From positions 23,441,936 to 23,505,935 of the forward strand of contig NC_089315.1 of assembly GCF_036669915.1 (NCBI RefSeq): a DNA stretch of 64,000 nucleotides. The letters run 5' to 3'. This DNA comes from Pocillopora verrucosa (taxonomy: Eukaryota > Cnidaria > Anthozoa > Scleractinia > Pocilloporidae). Of this stretch, positions 36,731 through 48,271 are shown one piece after another (positions within the stretch are counted from its first letter, which is position 1; the number at the start of each line of letters is the position of its first letter). The translations under genes were made by a program, and so were the position numbers. The notes beneath the pieces are model-generated. The model did no database searches. It was not told the DNA's origin and was given only the letters and a program-made list of their open reading frames with translations.

Positions 36731-37317
36731 CTTTTTATTAACTTCAAAATTAACGGATGGAAAAGTGACATCTTATGACAGGATTAAGATATGTTTTTAT
36801 CCACTTCCTTGTCAGCCATCCCTGCAGATTGCCGATGCTGAATGAGGTTCTCGCCTCGCAAGGAATAGAAACTCTTTGACCAAGAAGTTGCTACGAGGTG
36901 CCCGACATTTTACAATTTTAGCCAGAGGCAATTCATTCGTACACAAATTTCCGGCCAATCGTCCCCCGAGCGGTAACAACTTCAGAACAACATGATGCAA
37001 GAGCGCATTGTGATTGGCTAGTCAAATGTGCACCTGACTTTTGCTAATATTTGCTGGGTTAGCATTTTATGCGCATGCGTTTCAATGCTCTATTGATCAT
37101 ACACAATTTTTGTAAATAAATTTTAAAAATTAAATGATCTTACGTCAGCCCAGAAATGTATTTTTAGGATTTAGTTAAATCTCATAAACAGTACTAAGAT
37201 AATTGAGGTAGATAATACATTTTTAATTGTATTATATGGAAAAGAGACATAAATCTAAATTTTTACGTTGGTATTTTGTAAATCGATTTTGAATTGCTCT
37301 ATACATATATATTTTTT

Positions 37318-37980
37318 CAGTTGTGAATGTGTTTATCCAGAAGCCATAGAGAAGACGAAGTTTTAATGGTTTTCTAAAGGTTTTTGAAATGCATTTTGCC
37401 TGATTAGGATAAAATTTCGCCGCAAAAGCTTCATTTGTCTGTTGAGATTTGCCAACTAATCAATGATGTGGACCTTGAATAAAATAAATTTGACCAATGG
37501 AACCTAAAACATTTAAGAAATTCACGAGAAAAACAACACTATAAGTAGGGAAGTTATCGTGCAATGTTTCCATTTCTATGTGCTCTTCCTCAGCAATTGG
37601 TTTAACAATCTTCTTCGTCTACGATTTTTTTAGTACAAAAAATTTTATTGAAGAGTGCAGTTTGTGACTGATAGCTGAATCGAGCGACAAAATATATATC
37701 TATTACGGCAACTGAAAAAGTTCAATATTATTGGGGTTTTTTAGTATTATTATTATTTTAATAGACAAATGAGAATTAAACCTTTTAATGCAAATGCCTG
37801 GGTTGGTTTCTTATATGTAAATTGTTATCATTATTATTTTCGTCTTTGTTATTATCATCATTATTATTATCATTATTATTATTATCATTATTTTGAAAAT
37901 CCAAATCCTATCTACTTTCTACATCGCTAATAGAAATATCTTTTTCAATTTTGATATAATAATGCAAAATAAATTATATC
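37318..37980. other. Spacer between unit 1 RGL and the SINE dimer
   Basis: No gene is seen. Positions 37318-37800 are closely matched at 61830-62330 in the spacer before GPCR4, including AGCCATAGAGAAGACGAAG. A run of ATT/ATC microsatellite lies at about 37840-37900. Confidence 0.7.
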
Positions 37981-38455
37981 ATAATGATTTTAGATATATG
38001 AAATTCATATATTTGCACTGCGGTGAAGAAACGATTTAAGAGATCTTCGCAGTTAAGAACACTACTGGACTAGTAGTTGAAAATAGGACCTGAAGAAAAA
38101 TTCAGGCCCGTACGGGATTTGACCCATGACCTCTGCGATACCGGTGCAGCACTCTGCCAACTGAGCTAACAAGCCAACTGGGAGATGGTGAATATGTTAG
38201 GTCCAAATAAACCATCCAAGTGACGGATAATGATTTTAGATATATGAAATTCATATATTTGCACTGCGGTGAAGAAACGAATTTAAGAGATCTTCGCAGT
38301 TAAGAACACTACTGAACTAGTAGTTGAAAATAGGACCTGAAGAAAATTCGGGCCCTTAGGGGATTTAAACCCATCGCCTCTGCGATACCGGTGCAGCGCT
38401 CTACCAACTGAGCTAGCAAGCCAACTGGGAGCTGGTCAATATGTTGGGAGAAAAC
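37981..38455 (-). repeat. Tandem dimer of a tRNA-derived SINE-like element
   Basis: Two copies, beginning at about 37981 and 38227 (period about 246 bp), each start ATAATGATTTTAGATATATG on the plus strand. On the minus strand each has a tRNA-type head: A box TAGCTCAGTTGGTAGAGCG (copy 2, about 38397-38415) and a B-box-like GGGTTTAAATCCC, then a non-tRNA body. A GGT anticodon would fall in the expected loop, but mismatches in the stems make a working tRNA unlikely. Confidence 0.8.
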
Positions 38456-38749
38456 AAGGGAGAAAATATAAAATGCTACATAAATAAAAGTTTTTAATAG
38501 ATATTATGAACTTCGTCATCGTTATTAATACTACTTTAATTTTACTATTATCGTTATTATTGTGATTTCTTGCCGTAAATACTTTTTGTCAACTCGAATC
38601 CTTGTTTAGGAATTTTCGCCAGCCGATGATCTGCGATTTTATTTGCTGAACCATTTCTACAAATATAAACTTTGTTTTCTCAAGCTAATTTCTTTTTCCA
38701 GGGAGTTACGGAGAAGCTGAGGTAATTGACAGTCTATTAAATATTGTAA

Positions 38750-39163
38750 TAACTTCACAGATCTCTTTGCAGCTGTAAGGAAAAAAAATTACAGCATCAG
38801 TGCAGTCTTTTGAGGATTTTCTATTTTGTCTTCAAAGAATCCAAGACTCCTGTGAGACTATTTCTCAGTGTTACATGAGCACCTTCTTCAAACCCATAAA
38901 TGGTAGTGTTTTGTTTATCGCCGGAGCTCACCAGAAAAATTATGTCTTGTTCGACGTTTGAATTAGATTATTATGTGAAACTGTCGCAAGTTGTTCATTC
39001 CAACTTGTCATTGAAGAATTTTTAATGTTTATTTCCCTTCCGCCTCGGTTAGCTTCGCTATTTTGTGGGTAGGGATTGTTACATGTGTATTTCAATTATC
39101 AAGTAAAATAATTTCATTGTAAGGTGTTTTAGTTGCCGGACCAATTGTCTGTAACAGACCATG
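38750..39163. other. GPCR2 3' flank (start of unit 2)
   Basis: No gene is seen. The stretch matches the flank before GPCR4 (62340-62716), including TTTTGAGGATTTTCTATTTTG and CAAACCCATAAATGG-like sequence, and in part that of GPCR1 (28430-28636). Confidence 0.75.
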
Positions 39164-40091
39164 TTACTTAGATGTCACTGGGCCAAGTTCATGTTCTTGT
39201 TGTTCATTTTTCCGCTGTGTGCATGCGCACAAAGACATCGACCCAGAAAATAAGATACGGCGAAACTCGCTCCTGAATATAGAATTCATTCCGGCATATA
39301 TGAGTGGATTGACAGTGTTTGAAACGTAAAGAAAAAACATGCACAACAGTTCCATATTTCTTGGCATGTGTGATACTAATGAAAAACGTCTCATTATGAC
39401 TATAAACCATAAAGGAATCCAACATGCCAAAAAGGTAAAAACAACAATGAATAGCGACCTGCTCAGTCGAATTTCTTGAATGGAAATGCGCGCGTCGTTC
39501 CCTCCGAGTCCTCTTAACGAGGGAGAAATCCCTGTCAGATGTTGACGAACAACTTTTAGAACTCTCGAGTAAGAAAAAGCTGTAGCAACCAACGGAATGA
39601 CAAGGAAAAGTGTTTAAGCCACTATGTAGTGGATAAGCTTGCGTTGTTCCCCAAGGTGTTTGATAGAACATTGCGCATAGCCAGGCACAAACTCAAAGTC
39701 TTGCAATTTGGCCAGTTGCGGAATTGCGATGTAACAAGCCACAAAGAACCAGAGGAAGAGCACCCATAAACAAGACTTTCTAAGTGAAAATATTTTCTGG
39801 AAGGTTGTGATTGATCTGCACATACGAACATATCGGTTCACAGCTGTTAAACCCATGGTTGCCGGTGAGACGTAGATGACGAAGATATTCATGAAGGCGT
39901 GAAATTGGCAAGTGAATTCTCCAAAAGACCATTTTCCTGTGAAGAGTATTATTTCACTGAGAGGCATCACAAAGACAGCGGAGAGCAAGTCGCTCACAGC
40001 CAATGCTATGATATAAAGATTAGTGGGGGTGCGTAATCTTGGATTTCTGTAAACAGATAAGCATATCATGATATTTCCTGCCAGTGAGAGG
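39164..40091 (-). pseudogene. GPCR2: truncated class A GPCR pseudogene
   Basis: This is a copy of the array receptor. It aligns from LSLAGN in TM1 to the C-terminal ELGPVTSK. It has lost about the first 25 codons: homology stops at about 40091 and continues directly into RGL intron sequence equivalent to 31236 onward. A TTA leucine codon in TM5 has become TAA at about 39616, splitting the frame in two (40069-39614 and 39592-39164). The rest is well conserved (NRY, CWIPLW, NPLIYAG), so the decay is fairly recent. Confidence 0.92.
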
Positions 40092-40464
40092 ACGATAATA
40101 CACGAAAACAGCCGATTGTTACAGAGTTACCCACTAAGGAGTTTCCATAGAGATCTTACTTGCTCCAAACACATGTTTGCACGAGCTGGATAATTCGGAA
40201 AACTGATTTTGACCGAATTCAGATAACGAAAACCTGAATTCCTCTCTCTTATTTCAGTGAGATGTTTGTACATGGGTATCTTTTTCCTTTTTAGGGAATT
40301 ATCCAAGGAACAGTTCCTTACTTGGGCATATTTCTAACCGACCTTATGATGTTAGATGCTGCCTATCAAGATTTCACTGAGGTGAGAGAGACTGGGCATC
40401 ATCATTTCTTCTTATTAAATAAACCACCTTATTACGTAAGCCACCCTCCTTTCCCCGGATATTA

Positions 40465-41335
40465 ATCTGGCCGTAAACGGGAAGTTCGGTTTGGTTTTTC
40501 CTCCCCAGGGAAATTCACAATAGGCACTTCGTGGACATAGCCTGGGAACGAGGTTGAATTTTGGCATCGAATGTATTCAGGCTTGAAGTGCTGGGCCACG
40601 CATAAACAATAACCGAGCTTGTTACAGTTTACACTTACAGAGTAAAATTTAAATTATCTATTTAAAGCACTAACCTAATACTATAAAAGTCACTGCTACA
40701 TATCTTTAATTTCAACCAGTCGAAAAACTTGCGGTCCATAAAATGCCTTCTGTGGTATATCGTTCCGAGGCAGAAACCTTCAGAGCTTTGTTATCAGATG
40801 TAAGCGGGAGAAAACTTTGTAAACAAAGATCATGGCGTTCAAATGCAAATATTTATTGAGCGACTGTGAGGCGAAACTTGACTTAGGAATGGAAAATAGG
40901 GGAATTTGGCTCGTGCAGACAGATAAAGATTTGAATCGCAGCGTTAAAATTTGATAAATTTTGCAACCGAAAATTTGATAAACGCAGGATTCCATTTAGT
41001 ACTGGTTTTGTAGAACGCCTGAGATATGCGTTTATTATTCGCGGATTTGGATGGTTATCATCATTCTGGATTTCTCCGTGACTCAAGCTAAGTCACAAAA
41101 TGATTTATTCCTTTTCTGTTGACTTTGCCGCGGTACTTACGTTAGTCCCCGCATTCCATCTAGCGATTTTAGTATTTCCAATTTGTCATGGAAATTTTCC
41201 TTAAGACTTTTTTAAGATTAAGACTTTTTCCCAAGTCTTAATCTCCATAACTCTCCATGTTAGGTAAACAATGAAAAGCACCCAACAGCAATTTTTGCTA
41301 AAAACCGCAAGGCCGTGTAGCCTCTTGTTTTACGC
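40465..41335. other. About 0.87-kb insertion in the unit 2 RGL intron
   Basis: In unit 1 GTAAGCCACC (31587) is about 50 bp from AATGTTGGACTGGACTC (31621). In unit 2 the same blocks are about 0.9 kb apart. The extra DNA has no ORF I recognise and no clear terminal repeats. Confidence 0.7.
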
Positions 41336-43887
41336 ATGTAATGTTGGACTGGACTCTGGATCCAGGGTCAGAGTGGGTGTTAGGCGAAAAACACAGCGTT
41401 CGAAGTAGTCATCCCCAACCTAGTAGCTGTTAGGGAAATTTGGAAAATTGCAGTGCGGGAGAGGGTGGGAGTTGGGTGGGTGAGGTTTGTGTTGTAACAA
41501 TGTCACGCCTTTCACTCGGACTCGTACTCAATCGTCACTCTTTTTTTTTTCTCTCTGCAAAGGAATCTTGGAAAGGAGGAAGAAAAGTGGCTTTTTTTTG
41601 TCCTTCCTTACCTTGATGCAACGCTAATCCTTACTATCAATCAGTTCGAAAATAAGAAGAAGCGACTGGGTACGAGTCTGGCTTTCACTGGAATTGTATG
41701 CGGACTTAACTCCACAGTTTACAAACGTATTTTTACCTTTTACATCCCTTAAAATGAGAACAAAGTCACGAATTTCCCAAAGAATTTTTGCTTTCTTTTT
41801 CTAAGATGGGTTGATTAATTTTGAGAAAAGAAGAAAAGTAAGTTGAATGTAGATGTTTGCTTTTTATGTAAGCCTTCTGAGAGTAAAAATTGATTAGAGT
41901 GTACTTTTAACCCAACAGGAGTTTGAAATAATAATCGCTCAAACAAAGCTGCCTCAAGAAAGAAACTACATAATCGTCCTGGATAAAAAAATTTCAACGT
42001 TGGTTTGATAACATCAAGACATTTACAGAATCAGACAGGTTAGTTTACGTGGTAAATCGTCATTAGGATAGAAATGGATCTGGAAGGAGAACTGGGTCGA
42101 GTTCACGAAGTTGAGGCTAACCAGGAAATCTTCTGAAAGAAATATCGTGAAACTCTTCTTTTCTTAGCTGCTCGTATTATGAAGTCCCATCGCAAAGGCA
42201 AAAAAAAAACTTTTAAAAGAGAAGAGAAGCCGAAAAAGAGAAGTCAAACCACGAGGAAAAAAAAAAGAACCATGTTTATTCGCCTCTTCTTTTTCCACTC
42301 AAATCTTAATAGTGAACCTCGACTTGATGTACTTGACGCTCAAACGTATCAAACGCGCCTAAGCAGCTGGACGAGAGGAGCTGGGTCGAGAACCTGCGTG
42401 GCACAACTGTCTAGTTTTTAATCTCCTCTCGCCTAAAGCTTACGCTCCTCGCTCGCTCAATTCAAGAGAAAGCAGACTGCTAGTGGTATATACCGTAGAA
42501 GCTAACGTATGTCGACTTCCAGGTTGAATCTTGTGTTTTGGAGATAAAGTGTGTTCATAAACTGTCTGGAAAACTGATCAAAAGAGGCGGACCTAAAGCG
42601 GAAAGCTTCATTTTGAACTTTTCACAAATCACATTCATAGCAAAATGGGCGTACAGCCATCATTTAACGACTAACAGTTCCTTCATTCACGATTCATTTT
42701 GTATATTTTTGTTACTTTCCTCATCTACTACTTGTCTTGTAGCGTTGAACCAGTGGAATTAAAGTACACGAAAAAGAAGAAGGAAATTAAAATCAGGTGT
42801 GCATCCGACTTCGCTGTAAACTTTCCCCTCAGGCCTCTAATAAAAGAGGAACATGAAGAGTTTAGCTTCTCCAATTTTAACAATCATCGTTCGTTTTTGG
42901 TTTATATATAAAGCCAGTCTCGTCCCAGGTTATCCTTCTTAAAAATGTTAAGCCTGAAGCGTTCCGGGTGGTTTGAATCGTCTGTATCTTTACAACTATC
43001 TCTTCCATCTGGGTTACCTTTACCATGGTATCTATGGTGTTTTCCTACCTCAGTGAACGGCTTTTGTAATCTTCACTTAATCGCAATATGCAATTGAATG
43101 TCGAAAGAGATGCAGGATTGCATTGGCTTTATTTTTCTTTTCTCTGATTGGTCGAGGAAAATCGCGCCTCCTCCTCAACCGATCAAATGCAAAAGTGCTG
43201 AAAACCAATGGCATCTTAGTCTTAAGCGTTATTCCGCATTTCAAGCAGGTTTCGTGTTTTTAATCTGAGTTTCCATTTCCTCTTTGTGATATTTTCCTTT
43301 GTCTTGATTAACCGCCGTAATTTCTTAGATCTTTGGTTTTACGACACCTGATTGAAACGCGCTTTGTTCTCGGTGACACTTAAAATGGCTCAAAATGTCT
43401 TCACGTAGTTCCTTTCACTAAATGTTTCTCGTCAACACCTTTCCAAAAATTCGTTCCGAGCAATTTGCTATTTAGTGTCACAAATAAACTGCTATTTCAT
43501 CGATTTTGCTTTACTGCGCTCTGTGATTGGCCCAGAACACTTTCGCCACTCTCTCAATCAATCAGATGCGAAAACTGAAACCAAGTCGTGACTGGTTTCA
43601 GTTTTCGCATTTAAGTTCTCATTAGCTCTTAAAGGTATTTTCCTTTCTTCTGATTGGTCGTCATGATTGCTCTGGTTTTGGTTTTTATTTTGTGTGGCAG
43701 ACGGATGCTCAGTTAACCAGACATCAGCAAACTGAATTTAATGACCCAAATCTCAGTACAAAGTCTCTCTCCTCCTCCTGCAGATAAACAGTACAAATCC
43801 AAAGAAAACTCCCATTTCATGGCTCGCCACTAAAGAAATGTAAGTACAACTTTGGTGAGTGAGTCTGTTTGTTGTTTTTTTCTCTTG

Positions 43888-43986
43888 TTAACTCTTAATG
43901 CCCCAACATCAGTATGCATATTCTCTATACTGTTATCCATATATATATACATATCCTTAAGCGATGACGAGGAGAATTTTGTTAAT
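43888..43986 (+). repeat. Truncated MITE, unit 2
   Basis: This is the left half of the element shared with unit 1 (34190-34376), cut after GACGAGGAGAATTTTGTTAA, where unit 2 diverges into unrelated sequence. Confidence 0.7.
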
Positions 43987-44590
43987 TTCGTAACTCGTTT
44001 TCTTCTCTGTGTTTTGTTTACATAACTATTATTCATTGACGATTTGTAGACTTTCTAAGTTTTTGTTATTCATGCTGTGATTGCTGTGATCAATGCAAGT
44101 TTCGCAATATAACCTTTGGAATCATGTAATTAGAGACACCACATTTTTTATCAGTTCAGTTGCGTCATCTACGTTCTCGCTATTTATACTATCGCTGTCG
44201 CCGCTATCATTCTAAGCTATCGTTTCGTCAATTGCTACCCTCGCAGGAGCAAGATCAAAGTAAGTCTTCGCTACATATTTTTAGTTGTAATCGTGTCGTT
44301 ATAGTTTAAGATCTATGTTCCATCAGTGTCCTTGATTTATGTTTTGTATCTTAGCTAGTATTAGTTTACATAAGCCTTTTGTATCGTTTTGCTTTTAGTT
44401 CGAACCACACAATCATCATTGACTACAACTTGCCTTCACAACCACATCCTAATTCCGTAATCCTGATTCTTGTATTAATGATTCATGCTAAAGATTGATT
44501 TTAATGTGAGTTGGTTACTTTGGATTATGTGCGCTCGAGTATTTCAAGTTCCTGGGGTTAAGTCGTAACCTACGCGTGGCTTCGCTCCTA
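43987..44590. other. Sequence replacing RGL exon 15 in unit 2
   Basis: Unit 1 sequence 34270-35365, including the RA-start exon, has no counterpart. About 600 bp of unrelated AT-rich sequence lies here instead, before homology resumes at GGAAAGTTTGGCCGTATTTC. No gene is seen. Confidence 0.65.
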
Positions 44591-44842
44591 ATGTTAATTA
44601 AACAGGAAAGTTTGGCCGTATTTCAAAATTACACCTTCTAACAAAAAAAAAATTGTCTGCTGTTCTCTTAACCTGTTCTTCCTCTGGTTGTTAACAGCTT
44701 TCGGATGACGAGCGAACACCTGCTGTCATTCGGTCGTGTTTGGAGAAACGAGAAATGAAGGGAGATCCAAGCGGGTATTTCCTTGTTCAAATTCTTGATA
44801 ATGGAGGTAAGTCTGAGTTTAAATGGGTGATCAATTTGAGTC

Positions 44843-46315
44843 TTTTTTTTTTTCCTTATGGTCTTCTGTGTCATTGTGTATTTGTGTTGAAGGGAAGAAA
44901 TGATCTGATCAACAAGAAAATTAAGGTTTGATTTTGAAGCTACCAATGTTCTCTGTTGTCCTTTGGGCAGATACGCTGAAAAAGTAATGGCTATTATGCA
45001 GACTTACGGGGATGGGCAAACGGGGGGGGGGGGGGGGGTGTCAAAAAGCAGCTCTTCAGGATTGGCTCGTGCAAGCAAATAAGGCCGATTTCTTATTGTG
45101 ATTTTGGAGTTTTTCTCGACAGAGATGGAGTTGCTTGCAACCCATGCCCCCCCTTCCCTTTGCTACGTCTTTGAAGCTAGTCCATAGTTTCTTTTACTAT
45201 TCGAGCATTGTTCTTCTTAAGGAGACTCCGTAGGGTTTTTGCTCAATGTTGGCGCGCGCGCCAGCGTAATGTTTTTCTGAAAAAATTTTATGTTTTCGCT
45301 TTTCTATGTCCCCAAAAGCCATCAAAATTCAGACTATCGTTTGCTGTAGTAAATATTAAGAAAATGATTTCGTTAGTAAGCTAAGGCTCTACAAATGGAG
45401 GCACTTAGCAGTAACAATTTAACTTTGCCTTTGATTTTCTTCAATTTGCTTTGATGAAATCTGTCAAAGTTTTCACAGTTTGTGAAATTTGTCCTGCCAA
45501 TCATTTAAAAGCCGAAAAAAATAGGGTTACAAAGGCAGTTTCCTCGCTATTTTCAATTTTGTGTTTTCTTCGTCTATCTCAAATTTGGTCCTATGAATTT
45601 TTTTTTTTTTTTATCAACAGGAACTAAGAAGGGCACAAATATATTTAACAGTCCAGCAAATCTTAGGAAATTCCACCGAAGGAAACGCAACGAATCTTGC
45701 TCGAAAGATCCCTGTTTTTCGGTCGCAAAACATTACGTAATCGAATAGAACTTCGCCAAGATCTGTATCTGAGTAGACGTAAACTTTCGAACCTGTCGCG
45801 ATCTGTCGCCTTTTGGCAATCTTTCCTGCGGTGCTTTTTTTTCGGTTGACCACTTTTTCAGGCGTAGAAGGCCAATGAATATTACGAATGCAGTTGCTGG
45901 AAACCCTAGATTCCAGCACTTAAAAACTGTATTGTGTACAAATATGTTTAACGGTTCTGAAAATCTTAGGAAATTTCACCGAAGGAGAGGTGATAAATCA
46001 TGCTCGAAAGATCACTGTCTTCTTTGTCGCAAAACATTACGTAATGGAATAAAACTTCGCCAAGATATATATCTGAGCATGCGTAAACTTTCGAATCTGT
46101 CGCGATCTGTCGCCTTTTGGCAATCTTTCCCGCTGTGTTTTCTTTTCAGTTGACCTCTTTTTCAGGCGTAGAAGGCCTATGAATATTACGAGTGCAGTTG
46201 CTGGAAACCCTAGATTCCATCATATAGAAACTGTATTGTGTTAAACTGTTTTAAACATACCTTTTCAGATAACAATCGTGCAATCGTATCGAGCCCCCAT
46301 GTTTGTTTTGCACAT
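44843..46315. mobile_element. About 1.47-kb insertion in a pseudogene intron
   Basis: The parent intron (35583-35748) is 166 bp but its unit 2 copy is about 1.65 kb. Intron homology breaks after TTGAGTCT (about 44843) and resumes at TTGACTCT (about 46316), where unit 1 has one TTGAACTCT. This suggests a degenerate target-site duplication of about 8 bp. Inside are a poly-G run (about 45020), a poly-T run (about 45600) and two 304-bp tandem repeats. No transposase was recognised. Confidence 0.6.
45634..46243 (+). repeat. Two tandem copies of a 304-bp unit
   Basis: Copies are at about 45634-45937 and 45938-46243. Shared blocks include AATCTTAGGAAATT, CGCAAAACATTACGTAAT, CGATCTGTCGCCTTTTGGCA and GTTGCTGGAAACCCTAGATT. 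Frames across them are open by chance on both strands (101 aa minus, 92 aa plus), so they were not called genes. Confidence 0.88.
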
Positions 46316-47189
46316 TGACTCTTTTAAAGCTCGCGCTATGTTCGCACCCAGATCTTGCGCGGTCAAAAACCCTATGGAGCCTTCTTAAAGACATCAAGAC
46401 TCAGACCAGACTTCCCTGTTATTCCCTTACCTTGATTTTCTGATTTTCTTTCCTTTTGCAGGCGAGCTAGTCATACCAGACAATGCGAATGTGTACTGTA
46501 CCCTGAACTCAAGTATGGAATCTTTGCTGTTCAAACTCAAGAAAAAGGAAGATGAAAAGCCGAGCTGAGGTATGTTTTCGAGTTTGTTTCCATGTTAATT
46601 GTGAACTTGCGTTTTACAAGTATCGTTTTGACAAGTTGAACTGAGGAAGGACAAGTTCTTATGAGTGAAAATCATTGGAATGGCCACTGAATACTTGAGC
46701 CTTTGATCGACGCTTGTAAATGAAATTTCCAGGAAACGTTTTATTGTGACAATGTAAAGTGGTTAATTAAACAATTGTTTTCTTGTGCATTTGTCAGAAA
46801 AAGGGTCAGGCAGTGAGGTATTTTATAAACCTAACTTATACCCCATTCACTCTACAGCTAAAATACGTTTTGAATTGTTTTCTTGATAGAAAGGGCTTAA
46901 ATGTTTGTCGACTTCACATTTAGCTCAACTGAAATAGAATTTAGTGATTATTCGAACCAGTCTTCCAGATTTATGGTGATACTTTATTTAGTCCCAGTTG
47001 GTGGAACTAAACATGTTCTACCGTTGTGAATGGGGCTTAGTTACTCCATTATGCCTGAGTTGTAGATCTCTGGTGTCGTGTTTACTATTCAATAAAATTT
47101 TAACATATCATTTATAAAATGTGTATGATCTTTTTTTAACTTTAACTAGTAACTTTTTACTTCTCTAGAATTACATAGAGAATAATACA

Positions 47190-47335
47190 CCGGCGCGCGT
47201 AGATATGGACTTTCTCTTCGAGTGTTTAACGCGATAGTTCACGAGTGAGCGTAGGGAACGAGTAGAGGTCGAGTTGAACACGAGAAGAGAAATTCCATAT
47301 CTACAAGCAACCATGTATTATTTTGTTTATCATAT
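47190..47335. repeat. Imperfect inverted repeat element
   Basis: ATATGGACTTTCTCTTCGAG (about 47203) pairs with CACGAGAAGAGAAATTCCATAT (about 47279), and AATAATACA near 47172 pairs with TGTATTATT near 47312. It resembles a foldback MITE between units 2 and 3. Confidence 0.6.
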
Positions 47336-47675
47336 AAACACAATAGCCCTTTACTGGGAAGAAAAGCCGAATTCATTAATGAATGAAAATAAATGAATCG
47401 ACAATCCTCGAATAACAATCGTAGAGTGCGTTGGTGCTGACTCTTAAGATGGAAAATGCGTTGAATCATGATTACAAAAACAACAATGGTCGTAATTTTC
47501 AATTTACAAAATTCTCATTTATTGACTTTGTCCTTACCGACAGAAGAAGTCTTTCAGGTAAACGGCCAAAATCGGTTGGTGGAAAATCTTCCAGTTGTCG
47601 ATTTTCATTCTTAGACGAGAGAAATGCTAACACCAAAGACACTGAATACGCAACTTTCGGTTTTTCTTTCAGTAT

Positions 47676-47930
47676 GCAGCTATTTCAATTTACGTTGTCG
47701 GATCAAGCCCTCAAGCCTACAAGACAAGACCGAAGGGGAATATAGGATCTTAATGAATAATTATCAGCAAAATTAACAATGCCTCGTCCATACAGCGAAG
47801 ATCTCCGATGGCGAGCCATTTGGATGAAAGAAATGTTGGGGTTTCAATTCTAATCTACCCATACCGCCTTTCGGTCTTGTCCCGTACCCTTGAAGCTTTG
47901 ATCCGACAACGTAAATTGAAATAGCTGTAT
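47676..47930 (+). mobile_element. Internally deleted DNA transposon with a transposase fragment
   Basis: The ends CAGCTATTTCAATTTACGTT and its complement are terminal inverted repeats; about 30 bp match exactly and similarity extends to about 65 bp. The interior codes for MPRPYSEDLRWRAIWMKEML (from 47779), an N-terminal helix-turn-helix start typical of Tc1/IS630-like transposases, and nothing more. TA adjoins the right end and TG the left, compatible with a TA target with one mutated base. It is a non-autonomous relic of about 255 bp. Confidence 0.8.
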
Positions 47931-47950
47931 TGGTTTTCTTCCCTTTTTAG

Positions 47951-48097
47951 GAAAGTTTGAACCTCATTGTCTGCCAGCGATACGGATTTTTTAGTGTTTT
48001 AGCCGCCATAATTCGAGAAAACTCCAACAAACAACTTGTATTGAAAATAGTGAAGGCTTTGCCGTTCATTCATCAACCTGACCGAGTGGCGCCAAAG
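47951..48097 (+). CDS. Candidate orphan exon (49 codons), unknown
   Basis: A 147-nt open stretch is bounded by a good acceptor (CCCTTTTTAG) and a good donor (AAG then GTGAGT). It is phase 0 at both ends and codes ESLNLIVCQRYGFFSVLAAI and on to HQPDRVAPK. The composition resembles a helical-repeat protein, but I recognise no family. It lies between units 2 and 3 with no partner exons found; an upstream open stretch ending in a donor at 47557 has an incompatible phase. It could be a gene scrap or chance. Confidence 0.3.
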
Positions 48098-48131
48098 GTG
48101 AGTAACGTGTAAGCAGCTGATCGGCTATATC

Positions 48132-48172
48132 AACACACGTGAAAAAATACAATATTTTTTTCACGTGTGTTG
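48132..48172. repeat. Short palindrome with 18-bp arms
   Basis: AACACACGTGAAAAAATA pairs with TATTTTTTTCACGTGTGTT around a 3-4-base centre. It sits about 50 bp before unit 3 homology begins (about 48200). Confidence 0.8.
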
Positions 48173-48271
48173 TTACGACTTTTCTCAGGGCCGGAAATCC
48201 TTGTATTAGATTATGTGAAACTGTCGCAAGATTTTCGTTCCAACTTGTCACTGAAGAATTTTTACTGGGAT

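Larger units (their letters stand above)
40295..46568 (+). pseudogene. Headless, degraded duplicate of the RGL 3' exons
   Basis: Exon copies correspond to RGL exons 10-14, 16 and 17. 40295-40381 is intact. About 41806-41837 has a shifted acceptor. 41919-42038 has a one-base frameshift and an early stop. About 42723-42796 lost its acceptor (CAG to CAT). 43701-43839 has GAA to TAA in its sixth codon. 44698-44806 and 46462-46568 are intact, including the terminal stop. The Ser-rich/RA-start exon (parent 34723-35043) is missing, replaced by about 0.6 kb of other sequence. No promoter-side or REM exons were copied, so no functional exchange factor is expected. Splice sites that survive could still produce a transcript. 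Confidence 0.92.

Noticed and set aside
38100-38180. Functional tRNA gene
   Set aside because: A and B boxes are present, but the stems are imperfect and a repeated non-tRNA body follows, so it is a SINE.
45614-46153. Opposing open frames of 101 and 92 aa
   Set aside because: They fall in a 304-bp tandem repeat on both strands and show no domain.
47449-47557. Possible first exon ending in a donor-like CAG-GTAAAC
   Set aside because: Its phase does not fit the candidate exon at 47951, and joining them gives an early stop.
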